Assembly: GCA_050260015.1 (NCBI GenBank)
Contig: JBLNBN010000042.1
Location: 1-57,405 of the forward strand
From: JBLNBN01 sp050260015
Lineage (GTDB): Bacteria > Bacteroidota > Ignavibacteria > Kapaibacteriales > UBA2268
Length of the DNA stretch: 57,405 nt
Reading direction: 5' to 3'
Shown: piece after piece, positions 46,286 through 54,920 of the stretch
Layout of the letters: each line of letters begins with the position of its first letter
Numbering within the stretch: position 1 is the stretch's first letter
The notes under the pieces: model-generated
Databases searched by the model: none
What the model was told of the DNA's origin: nothing
The model's input: the letters and a program-made list of their open reading frames with translations, nothing else
Program-made: the position numbers and the translations under genes

Positions 46286-46437
46286 AATATTCTTTTGGAT
46301 TTGAAAAAAATAGGACTTTTTGATAATTTTCCCTTAAGAAAATAATCAAAAAATCCTACGATAAGTTGCTTGGTCTTAAAGACAATTTCCGTTTCAATGA
46401 TAGAGCTTTTTACTTAATTGATTGTTACATTTTAAAA

Positions 46438-46476
46438 GCATAACGGGAAAGCCGCCGAAGCCGCTTTCCCTTATGC
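46438..46476 (-). promoter_or_regulatory. Hairpin between rplL and rpoB (probable attenuator or processing site)
   Basis: GCATAA-GGGAAAGC pairs with GCTTTCCC-(G)-TTATGC around a 10-base loop, with a single bulged base, followed on the minus strand by TTTTAAAA. The weak U-tract suggests partial termination. The equivalent gap in E. coli holds an attenuator and an RNase III site. Confidence 0.65.
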
Positions 46477-46493
46477 GAATTTCATAGCCAAAA

Positions 46494-46877
46494 CTACTTG
46501 AGGGTGACTTTAGCGCCAGCTTCTTCGAGTTTTTTCTTGATTTCATTAGCTTCGTCTTTGCCGACAGCTTCTTTAACTACTTTCGGAGCGCCTTCGACGA
46601 GGTCTTTTGCTTCCTTAAGTCCTAAGCCTGTAAGTTCGCGAACGGCTTTGATAACGTTAAGCTTCTTGTCGCCGGCTTCAGTTAATTCAACGTCGAAGTC
46701 GGTTTTTTCTTCGGCTGCCGGAGCTGCTTCAGCCGCTGCGGGCATTGCGCCGGCCATCATCATGGGGGCTGCCGCAGTTACGCCGAATTTATCTTCTAAT
46801 GCTTTTTTGAGGTCTGCCGCTTCGATAAGCGTTAGCGAGGAAATCTCTTCAACGAGTTTTTCTACTTTCTCTGACAT
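46494..46877 (-). CDS. rplL: Ribosomal protein L7/L12
   Basis: The 127-residue stalk protein has an N-terminal dimerisation domain (SEKVEKLVEEISSLTLIEAA), an Ala-rich hinge (MPAAAEAAPAAEE) and a C-terminal factor-binding domain with GLGLKEAKDLVEGAPK. It recruits EF-Tu and EF-G to the ribosome. AGGAGAC upstream of the ATG is a good ribosome-binding site. It follows rplJ after 59 bases. Confidence 0.97.
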   Translation of the reverse strand: MSEKVEKLVEEISSLTLIEAADLKKALEDKFGVTAAAPMMMAGAMPAAAEAAPAAEEKTDFDVELTEAGDKKLNVIKAVRELTGLGLKEAKDLVEGAPKVVKEAVGKDEANEIKKKLEEAGAKVTLK

Positions 46878-46936
46878 TTAAATTGTCTCCTGTTTCTTTT
46901 TTTATTATTTAATTATTATATTTTTATATCACTTAT

Positions 46937-47464
46937 TTAAGCGGCATTTTGCTTTTTAGCCACTTCTTCAACGAGCGAGGCGACGTCGCGCATAACTGCG
47001 TTGATCGCTCCGACGATGCCGGAGATAGGCGCGTTTAAGCTGCCCAGGATACCGGCGACGAGGTCCGCGCGCGAGGGAAGAGCCGCGATAGTCTTAAGCT
47101 GGCTACCGTCGAAGTATTGGCCTTCGAGCGAGGCGGCTTTAAGCTTCGGCCTTTCAGTCTTTTCCGAAATCTTCTTGATAATTCTAGCCGGGGTAACGGG
47201 GTCGTCGGCCCCGAACGCGATGCCGGTTGCGCCGAAGAGCTTGTCCTCGGGTATAGTGTACCCGCCGACCTGCTTCATCGCTAAATCGATCAAAGTGTTC
47301 TTTGCCACCTTGTAGTCGATGCCTTCCTTCTTGAAGGCGCGGCGCATAGCGATCGTGTCCTCTACGTTCATCGAGCTAAAGTCCAGCAAATAAATTGCGG
47401 AGCTACGCTCGAGCCGCGCGACTAAATCGGCTACGATTTCGGTTTTTTGTTTTTTTGTAATCAT
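46937..47464 (-). CDS. rplJ: Ribosomal protein L10
   Basis: The 175-residue protein is the base of the ribosomal stalk that anchors L7/L12 dimers. The family pattern is visible in IYLLDFSSMNVEDTIAMRRA, FKKEGIDYKVAKNTL and AIAFGADDPVTPARI, with a C-terminal helical tail. The usual L10-L12 autoregulation of this pair probably acts through the leader upstream. Confidence 0.97.
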   Translation of the reverse strand: MITKKQKTEIVADLVARLERSSAIYLLDFSSMNVEDTIAMRRAFKKEGIDYKVAKNTLIDLAMKQVGGYTIPEDKLFGATGIAFGADDPVTPARIIKKISEKTERPKLKAASLEGQYFDGSQLKTIAALPSRADLVAGILGSLNAPISGIVGAINAVMRDVASLVEEVAKKQNAA

Positions 47465-47593
47465 GCGTTTACCGTTATTTATATTATGTCCGCGAGGCGA
47501 TGCAGTTCTTGCGAACCGAGAAGCTCAACAGCCGCGCGAGTTGCGTAATAGGCTAATTTTAATTGTATCAGTCGCTTTCCTAACCGATTCGGA
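47465..47593 (-). promoter_or_regulatory. Probable L10 leader
   Basis: The 129 bases between rplA and rplJ contain self-complementary GC-rich text on the minus strand (GCGCGGCTGTTGAGC, then GCATCGCCTCGCGG). This is where the autoregulatory L10(L12) binding leader lies in other bacteria. The structure has not been modelled. Confidence 0.5.
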
Positions 47594-48292
47594 TTAATCC
47601 TGTCCGAATGATTGATCGTTCACTTGCACGGACGGTCCCATCGTCGAGCTGAAGAATACGCTCTTAACGTATTTGCCCTTTGCAGTTTGGGGCTTAGCGC
47701 GAAGGATGTTGTTGAAGAACGTCGTTACGTTGTCGGAAATCTGCTGCGTCGTAAAGGAGCATTTTCCGATAGAAGCCGCCATGTTGCCGGTCTTATCGAC
47801 GCGAAATTCAATTTTACCCGCTTTAACTTCCTGCACAGCTTTAGCTATGTCGAAAGTAACTGTGCCGACCTTTGGGTTAGGCATTAAACCGCGGGGGCCC
47901 AAGATTCTACCGAGCTTACCAACTTCCCCCATTACGTCGGGGGTAGCGATAACGACGTCAACGTCCGCCCAGCCGCCTTTGATCTTTTCGATATATTCCT
48001 CCAGGCCTGCGTAGTCCGCGCCGGCGTCCAAAGCTTCTTTGTCCTTGGGCGTCTTGGCGAGCACGAGCACGCGAACGGACTTACCCGTTCCGTGAGGCAG
48101 CGACACCGTTCCGCGGACCATTTGGTCGGCTTTACGGGGGTCGACGCCTAAGCGCATGGAGATGTCGAAAGATTCATCGAACTTAGCGGTGGCGTTTTTC
48201 TTGACGAGCTCGATTGCTTCGGAAACGGAGTAGAGCTCTCCCGCATTAATACTTTTCGATATGGCACGATATCTTTTACCGCGATCTTGCAT
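47594..48292 (-). CDS. rplA: Ribosomal protein L1
   Basis: The 232-residue protein has the L1 signature (MRLGVDPRKADQMVRGTVSL, LVLAKTPKDKEAL, GPRGLMPNPKVGTV). It forms the mobile L1 stalk at the E site and often represses its own operon. It lies 49 bases downstream of rplK. Confidence 0.97.
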   Translation of the reverse strand: MQDRGKRYRAISKSINAGELYSVSEAIELVKKNATAKFDESFDISMRLGVDPRKADQMVRGTVSLPHGTGKSVRVLVLAKTPKDKEALDAGADYAGLEEYIEKIKGGWADVDVVIATPDVMGEVGKLGRILGPRGLMPNPKVGTVTFDIAKAVQEVKAGKIEFRVDKTGNMAASIGKCSFTTQQISDNVTTFFNNILRAKPQTAKGKYVKSVFFSSTMGPSVQVNDQSFGQD

Positions 48293-48341
48293 TTCTTATC
48301 CCTAAAAAACTTTTGTTATAAATAAAAAGAAGGTTAAATGA

Positions 48342-48767
48342 TTAACCTTCAACAGTGATGCCCATGCTGCGAGCCGTGCCGGCTATCATGCTGACCGCGG
48401 CGTCCATCTCATCGGCGTTCAAATCTTCTTGCTTTATCTTTACGATTTCCTCGAGTTGAGCGCGGGTTACTTTACCCACTTTTGTCTTATTCGACTCGGC
48501 GCTGCCTTTCGGTATGCCTGCGGCTTTTATTAAAAGCACGGGCGCGGGCGGCGATTTGATAATAAACGTGAAGGTTTTATCGGAGAAAAACGTAACGACA
48601 ACGGGCAGGATTGTCCCTTGTTGCTTGCCGGTTTTAGCGTTGAATTGCTTGACGAATTCCATACCGTTCAAGCCGCGCTGACCGAAAGCAGGTCCTACCG
48701 GAGGCGCCATCGTCGCTTCGCCCGCCTTCAATTGAAGTTTAAAACTTCCAAGTACTTTCTTTGCCAT
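48342..48767 (-). CDS. rplK: Ribosomal protein L11
   Basis: The 141-residue protein has the conserved N-terminal PPVGPAFGQRGLNGMEFVK and C-terminal rRNA-binding GTARSMGITVEG. It binds the GTPase-associated centre of 23S rRNA. It lies 33 bases downstream of nusG in the usual order. Confidence 0.98.
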   Translation of the reverse strand: MAKKVLGSFKLQLKAGEATMAPPVGPAFGQRGLNGMEFVKQFNAKTGKQQGTILPVVVTFFSDKTFTFIIKSPPAPVLLIKAAGIPKGSAESNKTKVGKVTRAQLEEIVKIKQEDLNADEMDAAVSMIAGTARSMGITVEG

Positions 48768-48800
48768 TGTACCGATTTATAATTAGTGAATTTAACTTTA

Positions 48801-49370
48801 TTAGTGATTTTCTAATTCAACTTGGCTGAAGTCCAGTTCGACGGGCGTCTTACGACCCAATATGCCGACCTCGACTTTCAATTTCTGCTTTTCGTTGTTT
48901 ACTTCCTTTACAGTTCCGCTGAACGTAGTAAACGGCCCGTCTATTACTTTGACGGGATCGCCTATCTGGAATGCCGTTTCGATCGTCGCGATGTCCTTGC
49001 GCTCCTCGACCCTGCCGATGATGCGCTCTATTTCATGAGTCTGAAGCGGCACCGCGTCATTTTTGCGGCCTACGAAACTGACGACGCTCGGGAGGTTCGA
49101 GATTACGTCTTTAAGTTTTTTATCGAGCACGGCGCTCAATATTATATAACCCGGCAGGAAATTCTTTACGCGCGTCTTGCGCTTGCCGTTGCGCACTTCG
49201 AAGACCGTCTCCTGCGGGATAACGACTTCGCGAACGCGGTCGTCCAACCCGAGGCGCTTGACTTCGGCTTCTATGCTAGCCTTGACTTTCTGCTCGTGAC
49301 CGGTGAAAGTCCTTATGGCGTACCATTTATATTCTAAAGCGCGCGGCGCTTTGCCGGTTAGTTCATCCAT
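48801..49370 (-). CDS. nusG: Transcription elongation/antitermination factor NusG
   Basis: The 189-residue protein has an NGN domain (WYAIRTFTGHEQKVKASIE), the linker motif FLPGYI, and a C-terminal KOW domain (GDPVKVIDGPFTTFSGTV) that contacts Rho or ribosomal S10. It starts 2 bases after secE. Confidence 0.97.
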   Translation of the reverse strand: MDELTGKAPRALEYKWYAIRTFTGHEQKVKASIEAEVKRLGLDDRVREVVIPQETVFEVRNGKRKTRVKNFLPGYIILSAVLDKKLKDVISNLPSVVSFVGRKNDAVPLQTHEIERIIGRVEERKDIATIETAFQIGDPVKVIDGPFTTFSGTVKEVNNEKQKLKVEVGILGRKTPVELDFSQVELENH

Positions 49371-49372
49371 AA

Positions 49373-49555
49373 TTAAAATATTAACTCGATTGCGAAGTTC
49401 ATTATTTGGTCGACTCCAAATACGAAAGCCGTAATAATTGCGCTTACAACTATTACGACCATTGTCGATTCTCTGAGTTGTTCTTTCGTAGGCCAGGAGA
49501 CTTTTTTCATCTCGGCTACGACGTCTTCATAAAATTGTTTGGTTTTTTCTATCAT
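49373..49555 (-). CDS. secE: Preprotein translocase subunit SecE
   Basis: The 60-residue single-span protein has the signature FYEDVVAEMKKVSWPTKEQL ahead of the one transmembrane helix (VVIVVSAIITAFVFGVDQI). It is the short form usual outside Enterobacteria. It lies directly upstream of nusG and downstream of tRNA-Trp. Confidence 0.96.
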   Translation of the reverse strand: MIEKTKQFYEDVVAEMKKVSWPTKEQLRESTMVVIVVSAIITAFVFGVDQIMNFAIELIF

Positions 49556-49642
49556 TGCCGCTTTTTGCCAAAAAACTTAAAAAACAGGCTATGCGATGCA
49601 AGCCTTTTAAATTAACGCGTTCTCAGCTTTTTCTATTTTTCG

Positions 49643-49715
49643 CGCGGGCGGAAGGACTCGAACCCTCAGCCTACGGTTTTGGAGACCGCCACTCTACCAA
49701 TTGAGCTACACCCGC
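49643..49715 (-). tRNA. tRNA-Trp (CCA)
   Basis: The 73-nt cloverleaf has acceptor pairing GCGGGTG/CGCCCGC, D-arm GCTCAATTGGTAGAGT, the anticodon CCA in loop CTCCAAA and T-loop TTCGAGT. Trp next to secE is a conserved arrangement. Confidence 0.96.
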
Positions 49716-49725
49716 GTTTTTTTCT

Positions 49726-49824
49726 TTCTTTGCTCTTTCGAGCTGATGACGGGACTTTCGGCCCGCGACCTCTTCAGGAAGCGCTCTTCCAACTGAGCTA
49801 CATCAGCGCTTCTTTGCTCTTTCG

Positions 49825-49840
<16 letters not shown>
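49726..49840. repeat. 31-bp direct repeat heading two tRNA-Thr copies
   Basis: The same 31 bases, TTCTTTGCTCTTTCGA plus the next 15, occur at 49726-49756 and 49810-49840. They cover the 3' flank and 3' acceptor strand of two tRNA-Thr-like copies and mark a tandem duplication with an 84-base unit. Confidence 0.85.
49742..49807 (-). pseudogene. Degenerate tRNA-Thr copy without an anticodon loop
   Basis: The 66-nt copy has a perfect acceptor helix (GCTGATG/CATCAGC) and an intact D-arm. Its anticodon arm has collapsed to CTTCCTGAAG, so the anticodon triplet and about seven bases are gone. The T-loop is CCGAAAGT, eight bases with no TTC. Confidence 0.85.
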
Positions 49841-49897
<57 letters not shown>

Positions 49898-49922
49898 AAA
49901 TTCTTTTACAAACTTTTTTCTT

Positions 49923-49972
49923 GCGCGCTCTCCGTTATCAAGGAAGCGCTCTTCCAACTGAGCTACATCAGC
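49923..49972 (-). pseudogene. 5' fragment of a tRNA-Thr-like gene
   Basis: The acceptor 5' strand, D-arm and anticodon loop are present, but the loop reads TTGATAA (anticodon GAT), the 3' side of the anticodon stem does not pair, and the T-arm and 3' acceptor strand are missing. It shares the D-loop variant AGTTGGAA with the copy at 49742-49807. Confidence 0.8.
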
Positions 49973-50054
49973 AAATTCTTTTTTTCGCTTGAGCGCTTTA
50001 CATGCAATCTGCGCACGCAAGCCAAAATAAATTTTACGTCTTCAATTAGATACG

Positions 50055-50127
50055 AGCGGGAAACGGGACTCGAACCCGCGGCCCTCAGCTTGGGAAGCTG
50101 ATGCTCTACCAACTGAGCTATTCCCGC
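50055..50127 (-). tRNA. tRNA-Gly (CCC)
   Basis: The 73-nt cloverleaf has acceptor GCGGGAA/TTCCCGC, anticodon stem TCAGC/GCTGA and loop TTCCCAA with anticodon CCC, and T-loop TTCGAGT. Confidence 0.95.
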
Positions 50128-50212
50128 AATTCTTTGGTACTCGCTACGTCTACTTCGCAAAACAAGCAAGCCCCGTCTAGCTTTTGCCTTCAGAGCTTGC
50201 GAAAATGTCCAG

Positions 50213-50285
50213 AGCGGGAGACGAGACTCGAACCCGCGACCCTCAGCTTGGAAGGCTGATGCTCTACCGACTGAGCTACTCCCGC
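50213..50285 (-). tRNA. tRNA-Gly (TCC)
   Basis: The 73-nt cloverleaf has acceptor GCGGGAG/CTCCCGC, anticodon stem TCAGC/GCTGA and loop CTTCCAA with anticodon TCC. It is very similar to the neighbouring tRNA-Gly(CCC), suggesting that one arose by duplication of the other. Confidence 0.95.
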
Positions 50286-50309
50286 TTGCGTGTTACTTGC
50301 GTAAGAAAG

Positions 50310-50393
50310 TGGGCAGAGAAGGATTCGAACCTCCGTAAGGCGTTGCCTAACAGATTTACAGTCTGTCCCGTTTAACCACTTCGGTATCTGCCC
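50310..50393 (-). tRNA. tRNA-Tyr (GTA)
   Basis: The 84-nt type II tRNA has acceptor GGGCAGA/TCTGCCC, anticodon stem ACAGA/TCTGT and loop CTGTAAA with anticodon GTA, and a long variable arm (GGCAACGCC). It is a substrate for queuosine, whose synthesis genes queF and queD lie just upstream. Confidence 0.96.
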
Positions 50394-50548
50394 CCGTTTT
50401 CAGCTTACAAAAATAAGCAATTCTCAGTTTGCAAGCAAATTCTTTTTTATTGTCAAAACAACGTAACGTCAATTTGAAAAGGAAACAAAATTAAGAGTTT
50501 TTTCGGACATGTGCAAATAATTTTAATGTTTCTTGCGAATATTTAAAA

Positions 50549-50968
50549 TTATAATTCAATCTCCGTTTCGCAGAAAGCGTCCTCGCTTTCATAAATTCTT
50601 ATCTCCATTCGTTTTACGTTTTTATGCCCGGAAAGCCCGTCCTTAGCCATTCCGCCTATCAGGAATACGATATTTTCAAGCGTGGAGTATTTTTCCGTCT
50701 CCACTACTTTGTACCCGCGGCTTTTCATATATTGCGCGAGCTCCGCGTCGGTGGAATCGGCAAGAAAACTGTGGTCGAGCTTTTCGACTATCGAACCGAA
50801 TATCGTGTCGAGGTCGTAGAAATCAATTATCATGCCGTTCTCGTTCGGCTCGCCCTCCAGCATAACGCGCATCCTATAGGAATGCCCGTGCAGGTTGACG
50901 CATAGACCTTTGTGAAAAGGCAGCCTGTGGCTCATTTCCCAGCGGAACGTCTTGGATATTCTAAGCAT
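50549..50968 (-). CDS. queD: 6-carboxy-tetrahydropterin synthase QueD
   Basis: The 139-residue enzyme makes 6-carboxy-tetrahydropterin, an early step of queuosine synthesis. The diagnostic CxxxHGH motif is Cys23-VNL-His27-Gly28-His29, and His14 (EMSHRL) completes the zinc site. LDHSFL supplies the catalytic Asp-His pair. It lies 61 bases downstream of queF. Confidence 0.93.
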   Translation of the reverse strand: MLRISKTFRWEMSHRLPFHKGLCVNLHGHSYRMRVMLEGEPNENGMIIDFYDLDTIFGSIVEKLDHSFLADSTDAELAQYMKSRGYKVVETEKYSTLENIVFLIGGMAKDGLSGHKNVKRMEIRIYESEDAFCETEIEL

Positions 50969-51029
50969 ATTCTGCTCGCATATAGATTACACATACAGGA
51001 AGTAATTCTATATCGATTTAATCGGTTTA

Positions 51030-51368
51030 TTATTTGACGTACTTAGCGCGGATAGTCGAGTTGATGCCGCCGCGAGGCTTCCACTCGGAAATGATTTCCA
51101 TCTCGAGCGGCGAGCAGGCCGCGACGAGCTCGTCTAATATATGATTAGTTACGGCTTCGTAGAATATTCCCTTGTTGCGGAATTCCAAAAAATAATATTT
51201 CAGCGCTTTCAGCTCCAGGCAGAGCTCGTCAGGCACATAGCGCACCGTTATCTTGCCGAAGTCCGGCAGGCCGGTAATCGGGCAAACCGAAGTAAATTCG
51301 GGGTTTTCGTGGACTATTTCGTATCGCCTACCCTTTGCGGGGTTCTCAAATACTTCTAATCTTTCCAT
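51030..51368 (-). CDS. queF: NADPH-dependent 7-cyano-7-deazaguanine reductase QueF
   Basis: The 112-residue unimodular QueF reduces preQ0 to preQ1. Catalytic Cys29 and Asp36 lie in SVCPITGLPD, and the QueF motif ELKALKYYFLEFRNKGIFYE follows. It heads a queF-queD pair divergent from nusB. Confidence 0.95.
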   Translation of the reverse strand: MERLEVFENPAKGRRYEIVHENPEFTSVCPITGLPDFGKITVRYVPDELCLELKALKYYFLEFRNKGIFYEAVTNHILDELVAACSPLEMEIISEWKPRGGINSTIRAKYVK

Positions 51369-51510
51369 TTATTTTTCTCAGTTATTATTCTGGATAGTTA
51401 AAATATAACCTGCAATTTAATAAATCCCGGCGTAATTCGCTTTCATATTTTAAAATTTCTTCTTAGTTTGCAAGTCTATTTTTATTTAACGGGAAAAAAG
51501 TTCTTTATAG

Positions 51511-52101
51511 ATGGAAAAAGATTTTAAATTAGACTCCTTTCCACTGAGCAAAACAAAGAAAGCCAAGGGCAGCCGCCGTCTTGTTCGCGAAAAGGCGCTG
51601 CAGATCCTAGTAGCGTTCGACATTTCTGCGACCGAATTGGATTTTCTCTACGAGCATATCTTTTTCCGCGAATTCCAATTCGAGGATGCGATACCGCCGG
51701 AAGGGAAATTACTGAGACCTGCGGAGATCATTGAGCTCGAGGCGGATACGCCGATTGACTGGAAGGATAGCGAAATCGATTTCGGACGAAATCTGATTAA
51801 TCAAATCGTAAGCAACAAGAACGAGTTCGAAGTTCTTATTGCCGAGTTTACTAAAAATTGGGAAGTCGATCGCATAGCCACTATCGATAAGTATTTGCTC
51901 ATGATCGCGATTACTGAATTGCTTTACTTCCCGGAAATACCGACTAAGGTTAGCCTGGACGAAGCTATCGATATTTCTAAAAAGTACTCGACCGAGAAGA
52001 GCAGTATGTTTATTAACGGAGTGCTCGACGCGATACTTATTAAGCTGACCGAGGAAGGTCGCATCCGCAAAACGGGAAAGGGGCTTTTGGACAATAAGTA
52101 A
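51511..52101 (+). CDS. nusB: Transcription antitermination factor NusB
   Basis: The 196-residue protein has the NusB pattern: RRLVREKALQILVAFDIS at the N-terminus, and WEVDRIATIDKYLLMIAITE with PTKVSLDEAIDISKKYSTEK toward the C-terminus. NusB binds boxA RNA with S10 to antiterminate rRNA operons. It is longer than the ~140 residues of E. coli through an N-terminal extension and a central insertion. It is monocistronic, with a terminator after it. Confidence 0.94.
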   Translation: MEKDFKLDSFPLSKTKKAKGSRRLVREKALQILVAFDISATELDFLYEHIFFREFQFEDAIPPEGKLLRPAEIIELEADTPIDWKDSEIDFGRNLINQIVSNKNEFEVLIAEFTKNWEVDRIATIDKYLLMIAITELLYFPEIPTKVSLDEAIDISKKYSTEKSSMFINGVLDAILIKLTEEGRIRKTGKGLLDNK

Positions 52102-52127
52102 CGCTTTTCAAAATATTGAGACTATAA

Positions 52128-52155
52128 AAAAAGCCGGAATCGCTTCCGGCTTTTT
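52128..52155. terminator. Bidirectional terminator between nusB and the LysM transglycosylase
   Basis: The perfect 12-base stem AAAAAGCCGGAA / TTCCGGCTTTTT has a 4-base loop and T-rich tails on both strands, so it can end both convergent transcripts. Confidence 0.92.
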
Positions 52156-52175
52156 CTTTTCTATTATGTCCTTCT

Positions 52176-54920
52176 TTAATCGACCCTGATCTTCTGGCCA
52201 ATCTGCAATCCTTCGTCCTCTATGTTCCGATTCTTTTTCTTCAAGTCGGATACGGTAGTTCGGAATCTACGAGCGATCGAGGAAAGGGTGTCGCCGGAGC
52301 GAATGCTGTAGTACTTCGGCTCGTCATCTTTCGGGCGCGCTTTTTCCTGCACCTTGCGGGGGTTGAAGTTCTCCGCCAACTGTACGCCATATATTTTAAG
52401 CTTTGCGCCCGCTTTAACGGAAGCGCCTCCGCGTACGTTATCCGGATTCCATTCGGCGATTTGATCGTCCGTTACCCCGTACTTCTGCGCGATCGAGTAA
52501 AGGCTTTCGCCGCGCTGTACAGTGTGGACGGCGTAGCGTTCGCCTTCTATGCGCGATTCGTTGCTTGCGTTCTCGTCGGCGTCGGCTTTAGCGAAATTAT
52601 TGTGGGAATCCGCCACCGGGACCTTTAGCAGTTCGCCAACCTTTAGGCGGTTCTTCTTTATTCCGTTGTTCCGACGGATATCGTCTTCGCTCGCGCTGTA
52701 CTTAATCGCGATTTGCTTCAGAGTTTCGCCCTGCTCGACGCGATGATAGATCATTGCGGGAGCTTTCGGGCGCGAGGTTGCGGCGAGCGTGGGTTCGACG
52801 TTCTTAGCCTGCTTGGCGGGGAGCGCTTTTTCCTGCTTTAAGGCCGCTTTGGAGGGCTTCGCCTGGGCTAAGTTTTCTTCGGGAGCCATAACGCGTATGC
52901 GTAGGGATTTCCCGGCTTTGAGCTTGGAATTCCTCAAACGATTTTCCGCTTTGATGGACTTGACCGATACGTCGTATTTGTCCGCGATCTCGGCGATAGA
53001 TTCGCCGCGCTTAACCTTGTGCGTAATTACTTTAGGAGCTAATTTAACCGGCGCTTTCTTGCCGGATACAACCGGGCGCGTTTCGTTTACTGCGACGTCC
53101 GTTGCGCCTTGCTGACCGCCCGGGGCAATTACTATGGTTTGGCCGGCTTTAAGCCTTTCCGAGCCGTAGCTCAAGTTGTTGTAGTTGCGAAGGTCGGTTA
53201 TGCGAGCGCCGTAATCGCGAGCTATCGAGGAAAGCGTTTCGCCCCTTTTTACCTTATGCGTGACCTCCGCTTGCTTTCCCTTTTGAGCGGGCATTTTCGG
53301 AGCGTCGGAGCCGCCGTTGTCCGCTAAGCTAGGAGCGGCTTTTTTATTCTTTTTCGCCCAGGCGAGATTCTTAGCGTCGTATTCGTCCGCATCGACTGGA
53401 AGCCTGATCTCGGAGCCGATCTTCAGCCTGGAATCCTCGCCGTTCAGCCCGTTCATGCCCACGATAACGCTTTCAGGCGCTTCGAACTTTTTGGCTAGCG
53501 ACGCTAGAGTTTCGCCCTTTTGCACGGGGTGAACGATAAACGGCTCTTTTTCAGTTTCGCTCAGCAAAGCGAAGTTCCTGGCGAAGTTGGAATACGAGCC
53601 GTAAGGAATCTTCAGATAGTACGACTTGCGGTCGGGCGGGGTCGCGACTTTCAGTAATTCAGGATTGAGATACCTAAGCGAATCGACCGATATGCCGGCG
53701 GCTTTTGCCAACGCCTTAACGTTGACGCATTCGTTCAACATATACACGTCGTACTGGTACTCGGGAAGGATCTGGATCTCTTCGGGCTTAATGCCGTAGG
53801 CTGCGGGATTCATCGCGATCTTAGCCACGGCGATATATATAGGAACGTAATGCTTTGTTTCGTTCGGTAGAAATTCGCGGATATCCCAGAAGTCGGGCTT
53901 TTCCTTTTTGCTTTTCTTAATCGCCCGGTCGACTGCGCGAGCGCCGCAATTATAAGCGGCTAGCGCCAGGTGCCAATCGCCGAACTCGTTGTAAAGATCC
54001 TTCAGGTGGCGCATAGCTGCCCGGGTAGCTTTTTCGGGGTCGCGTCGCTCGTCCGTCCAATAGGACGTCGTCTTATTCAGGTCGTAAAGCTGGCCCGTTT
54101 CGCGCATAAACTGCCAAAGCCCAACCGCGCCCGCGCGCGATACGGCGTTTGGATCCATCGCGCTTTCCCATATGGCGAGGTACATTATTTCGCGGGGCAT
54201 CTCGAGAGCCTCCGCGATCCTGAGCATCATCGGGAAGTAACGGGTTCCCCGTTCGAGCCACTTTTTGAACATCTTGCCGCCTTTAGTCGTGAGGAAGGCC
54301 AGATTCTTCTGAACGAACGGGTTATCCGTCAAAGGAATTCGAATGCTATCCGGCGGGGAGAAGAACGTCGCGAGCATAGCGCTGTCCCGCTTATTCGTAG
54401 ATCCGCCCGTTACGATGGGGGCGGCCGCCTTTGCCGGAGCGATTGTCTCTATCTCCTGCAGAAGCTTTTCCCGAACGATTATAAAGGAGGAGTTTTCGTC
54501 GAGTTCGTCGACCGATTTGACGAAACTTTCGTAGTCCTCGATGATAGATTGAGCCAGGTCCGTGAATTCGTCATTCTTTTCTATCTCGGGGTAGCTCATT
54601 ATGGTGTTGAGTTTGTCGATGGCTTCTTCAAAGTATTGAGCGGCCTTCGTGGTGTCGCCTTTATTGATGAATATCAGAGCCATGAGGTATTTTTGGCGGG
54701 AGCTCTCGAGGGCCTGCGCGACGTTTTCGTCGAGTTTAGGCTTCTGGGAACGTTTATCGTCTAGCTCGGAGTATTCATCAGGGAATCTTTGAGCGCGCTG
54801 GGCTTGCCTTGCGGGAGCTCTTCTCTTCATCTGGGCTTGCGCCGAGTCGGGTAAGAGCGCTAGCAAGCTGAAAGCCGTAGCGAGAAGCGTCATAAAGCGT
54901 ATAGCTTTGCTTATCTTCAT
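52176..54920 (-). CDS. LysM-rich membrane-bound lytic transglycosylase (MltD-like)
   Basis: The 914-residue exported protein has a signal peptide (1-30, SAQAQ), a TPR-like helical region (~65-160) and a soluble lytic transglycosylase domain (~225-370) with catalytic Glu252 in AIWESAMDPNAVSRAGAVGLW and AAYNCGARAVDRAIKKS. Six LysM repeats follow (~465 to the C-terminus), with cores such as VKRGETLSSIARDYG, VEQGETLKQIAIKYS and IRSGDTLSSIARRF. It would cleave murein glycan with 1,6-anhydro product formation. Six LysM units is more than the two to four usual for MltD. Confidence 0.92.
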   Translation of the reverse strand: MKISKAIRFMTLLATAFSLLALLPDSAQAQMKRRAPARQAQRAQRFPDEYSELDDKRSQKPKLDENVAQALESSRQKYLMALIFINKGDTTKAAQYFEEAIDKLNTIMSYPEIEKNDEFTDLAQSIIEDYESFVKSVDELDENSSFIIVREKLLQEIETIAPAKAAAPIVTGGSTNKRDSAMLATFFSPPDSIRIPLTDNPFVQKNLAFLTTKGGKMFKKWLERGTRYFPMMLRIAEALEMPREIMYLAIWESAMDPNAVSRAGAVGLWQFMRETGQLYDLNKTTSYWTDERRDPEKATRAAMRHLKDLYNEFGDWHLALAAYNCGARAVDRAIKKSKKEKPDFWDIREFLPNETKHYVPIYIAVAKIAMNPAAYGIKPEEIQILPEYQYDVYMLNECVNVKALAKAAGISVDSLRYLNPELLKVATPPDRKSYYLKIPYGSYSNFARNFALLSETEKEPFIVHPVQKGETLASLAKKFEAPESVIVGMNGLNGEDSRLKIGSEIRLPVDADEYDAKNLAWAKKNKKAAPSLADNGGSDAPKMPAQKGKQAEVTHKVKRGETLSSIARDYGARITDLRNYNNLSYGSERLKAGQTIVIAPGGQQGATDVAVNETRPVVSGKKAPVKLAPKVITHKVKRGESIAEIADKYDVSVKSIKAENRLRNSKLKAGKSLRIRVMAPEENLAQAKPSKAALKQEKALPAKQAKNVEPTLAATSRPKAPAMIYHRVEQGETLKQIAIKYSASEDDIRRNNGIKKNRLKVGELLKVPVADSHNNFAKADADENASNESRIEGERYAVHTVQRGESLYSIAQKYGVTDDQIAEWNPDNVRGGASVKAGAKLKIYGVQLAENFNPRKVQEKARPKDDEPKYYSIRSGDTLSSIARRFRTTVSDLKKKNRNIEDEGLQIGQKIRVD

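Noticed and set aside
46498..46881. Plus-strand frame of the same length as rplL
   Set aside because: It is exactly antisense to rplL, low-complexity Ser/Ala text with no family resemblance.
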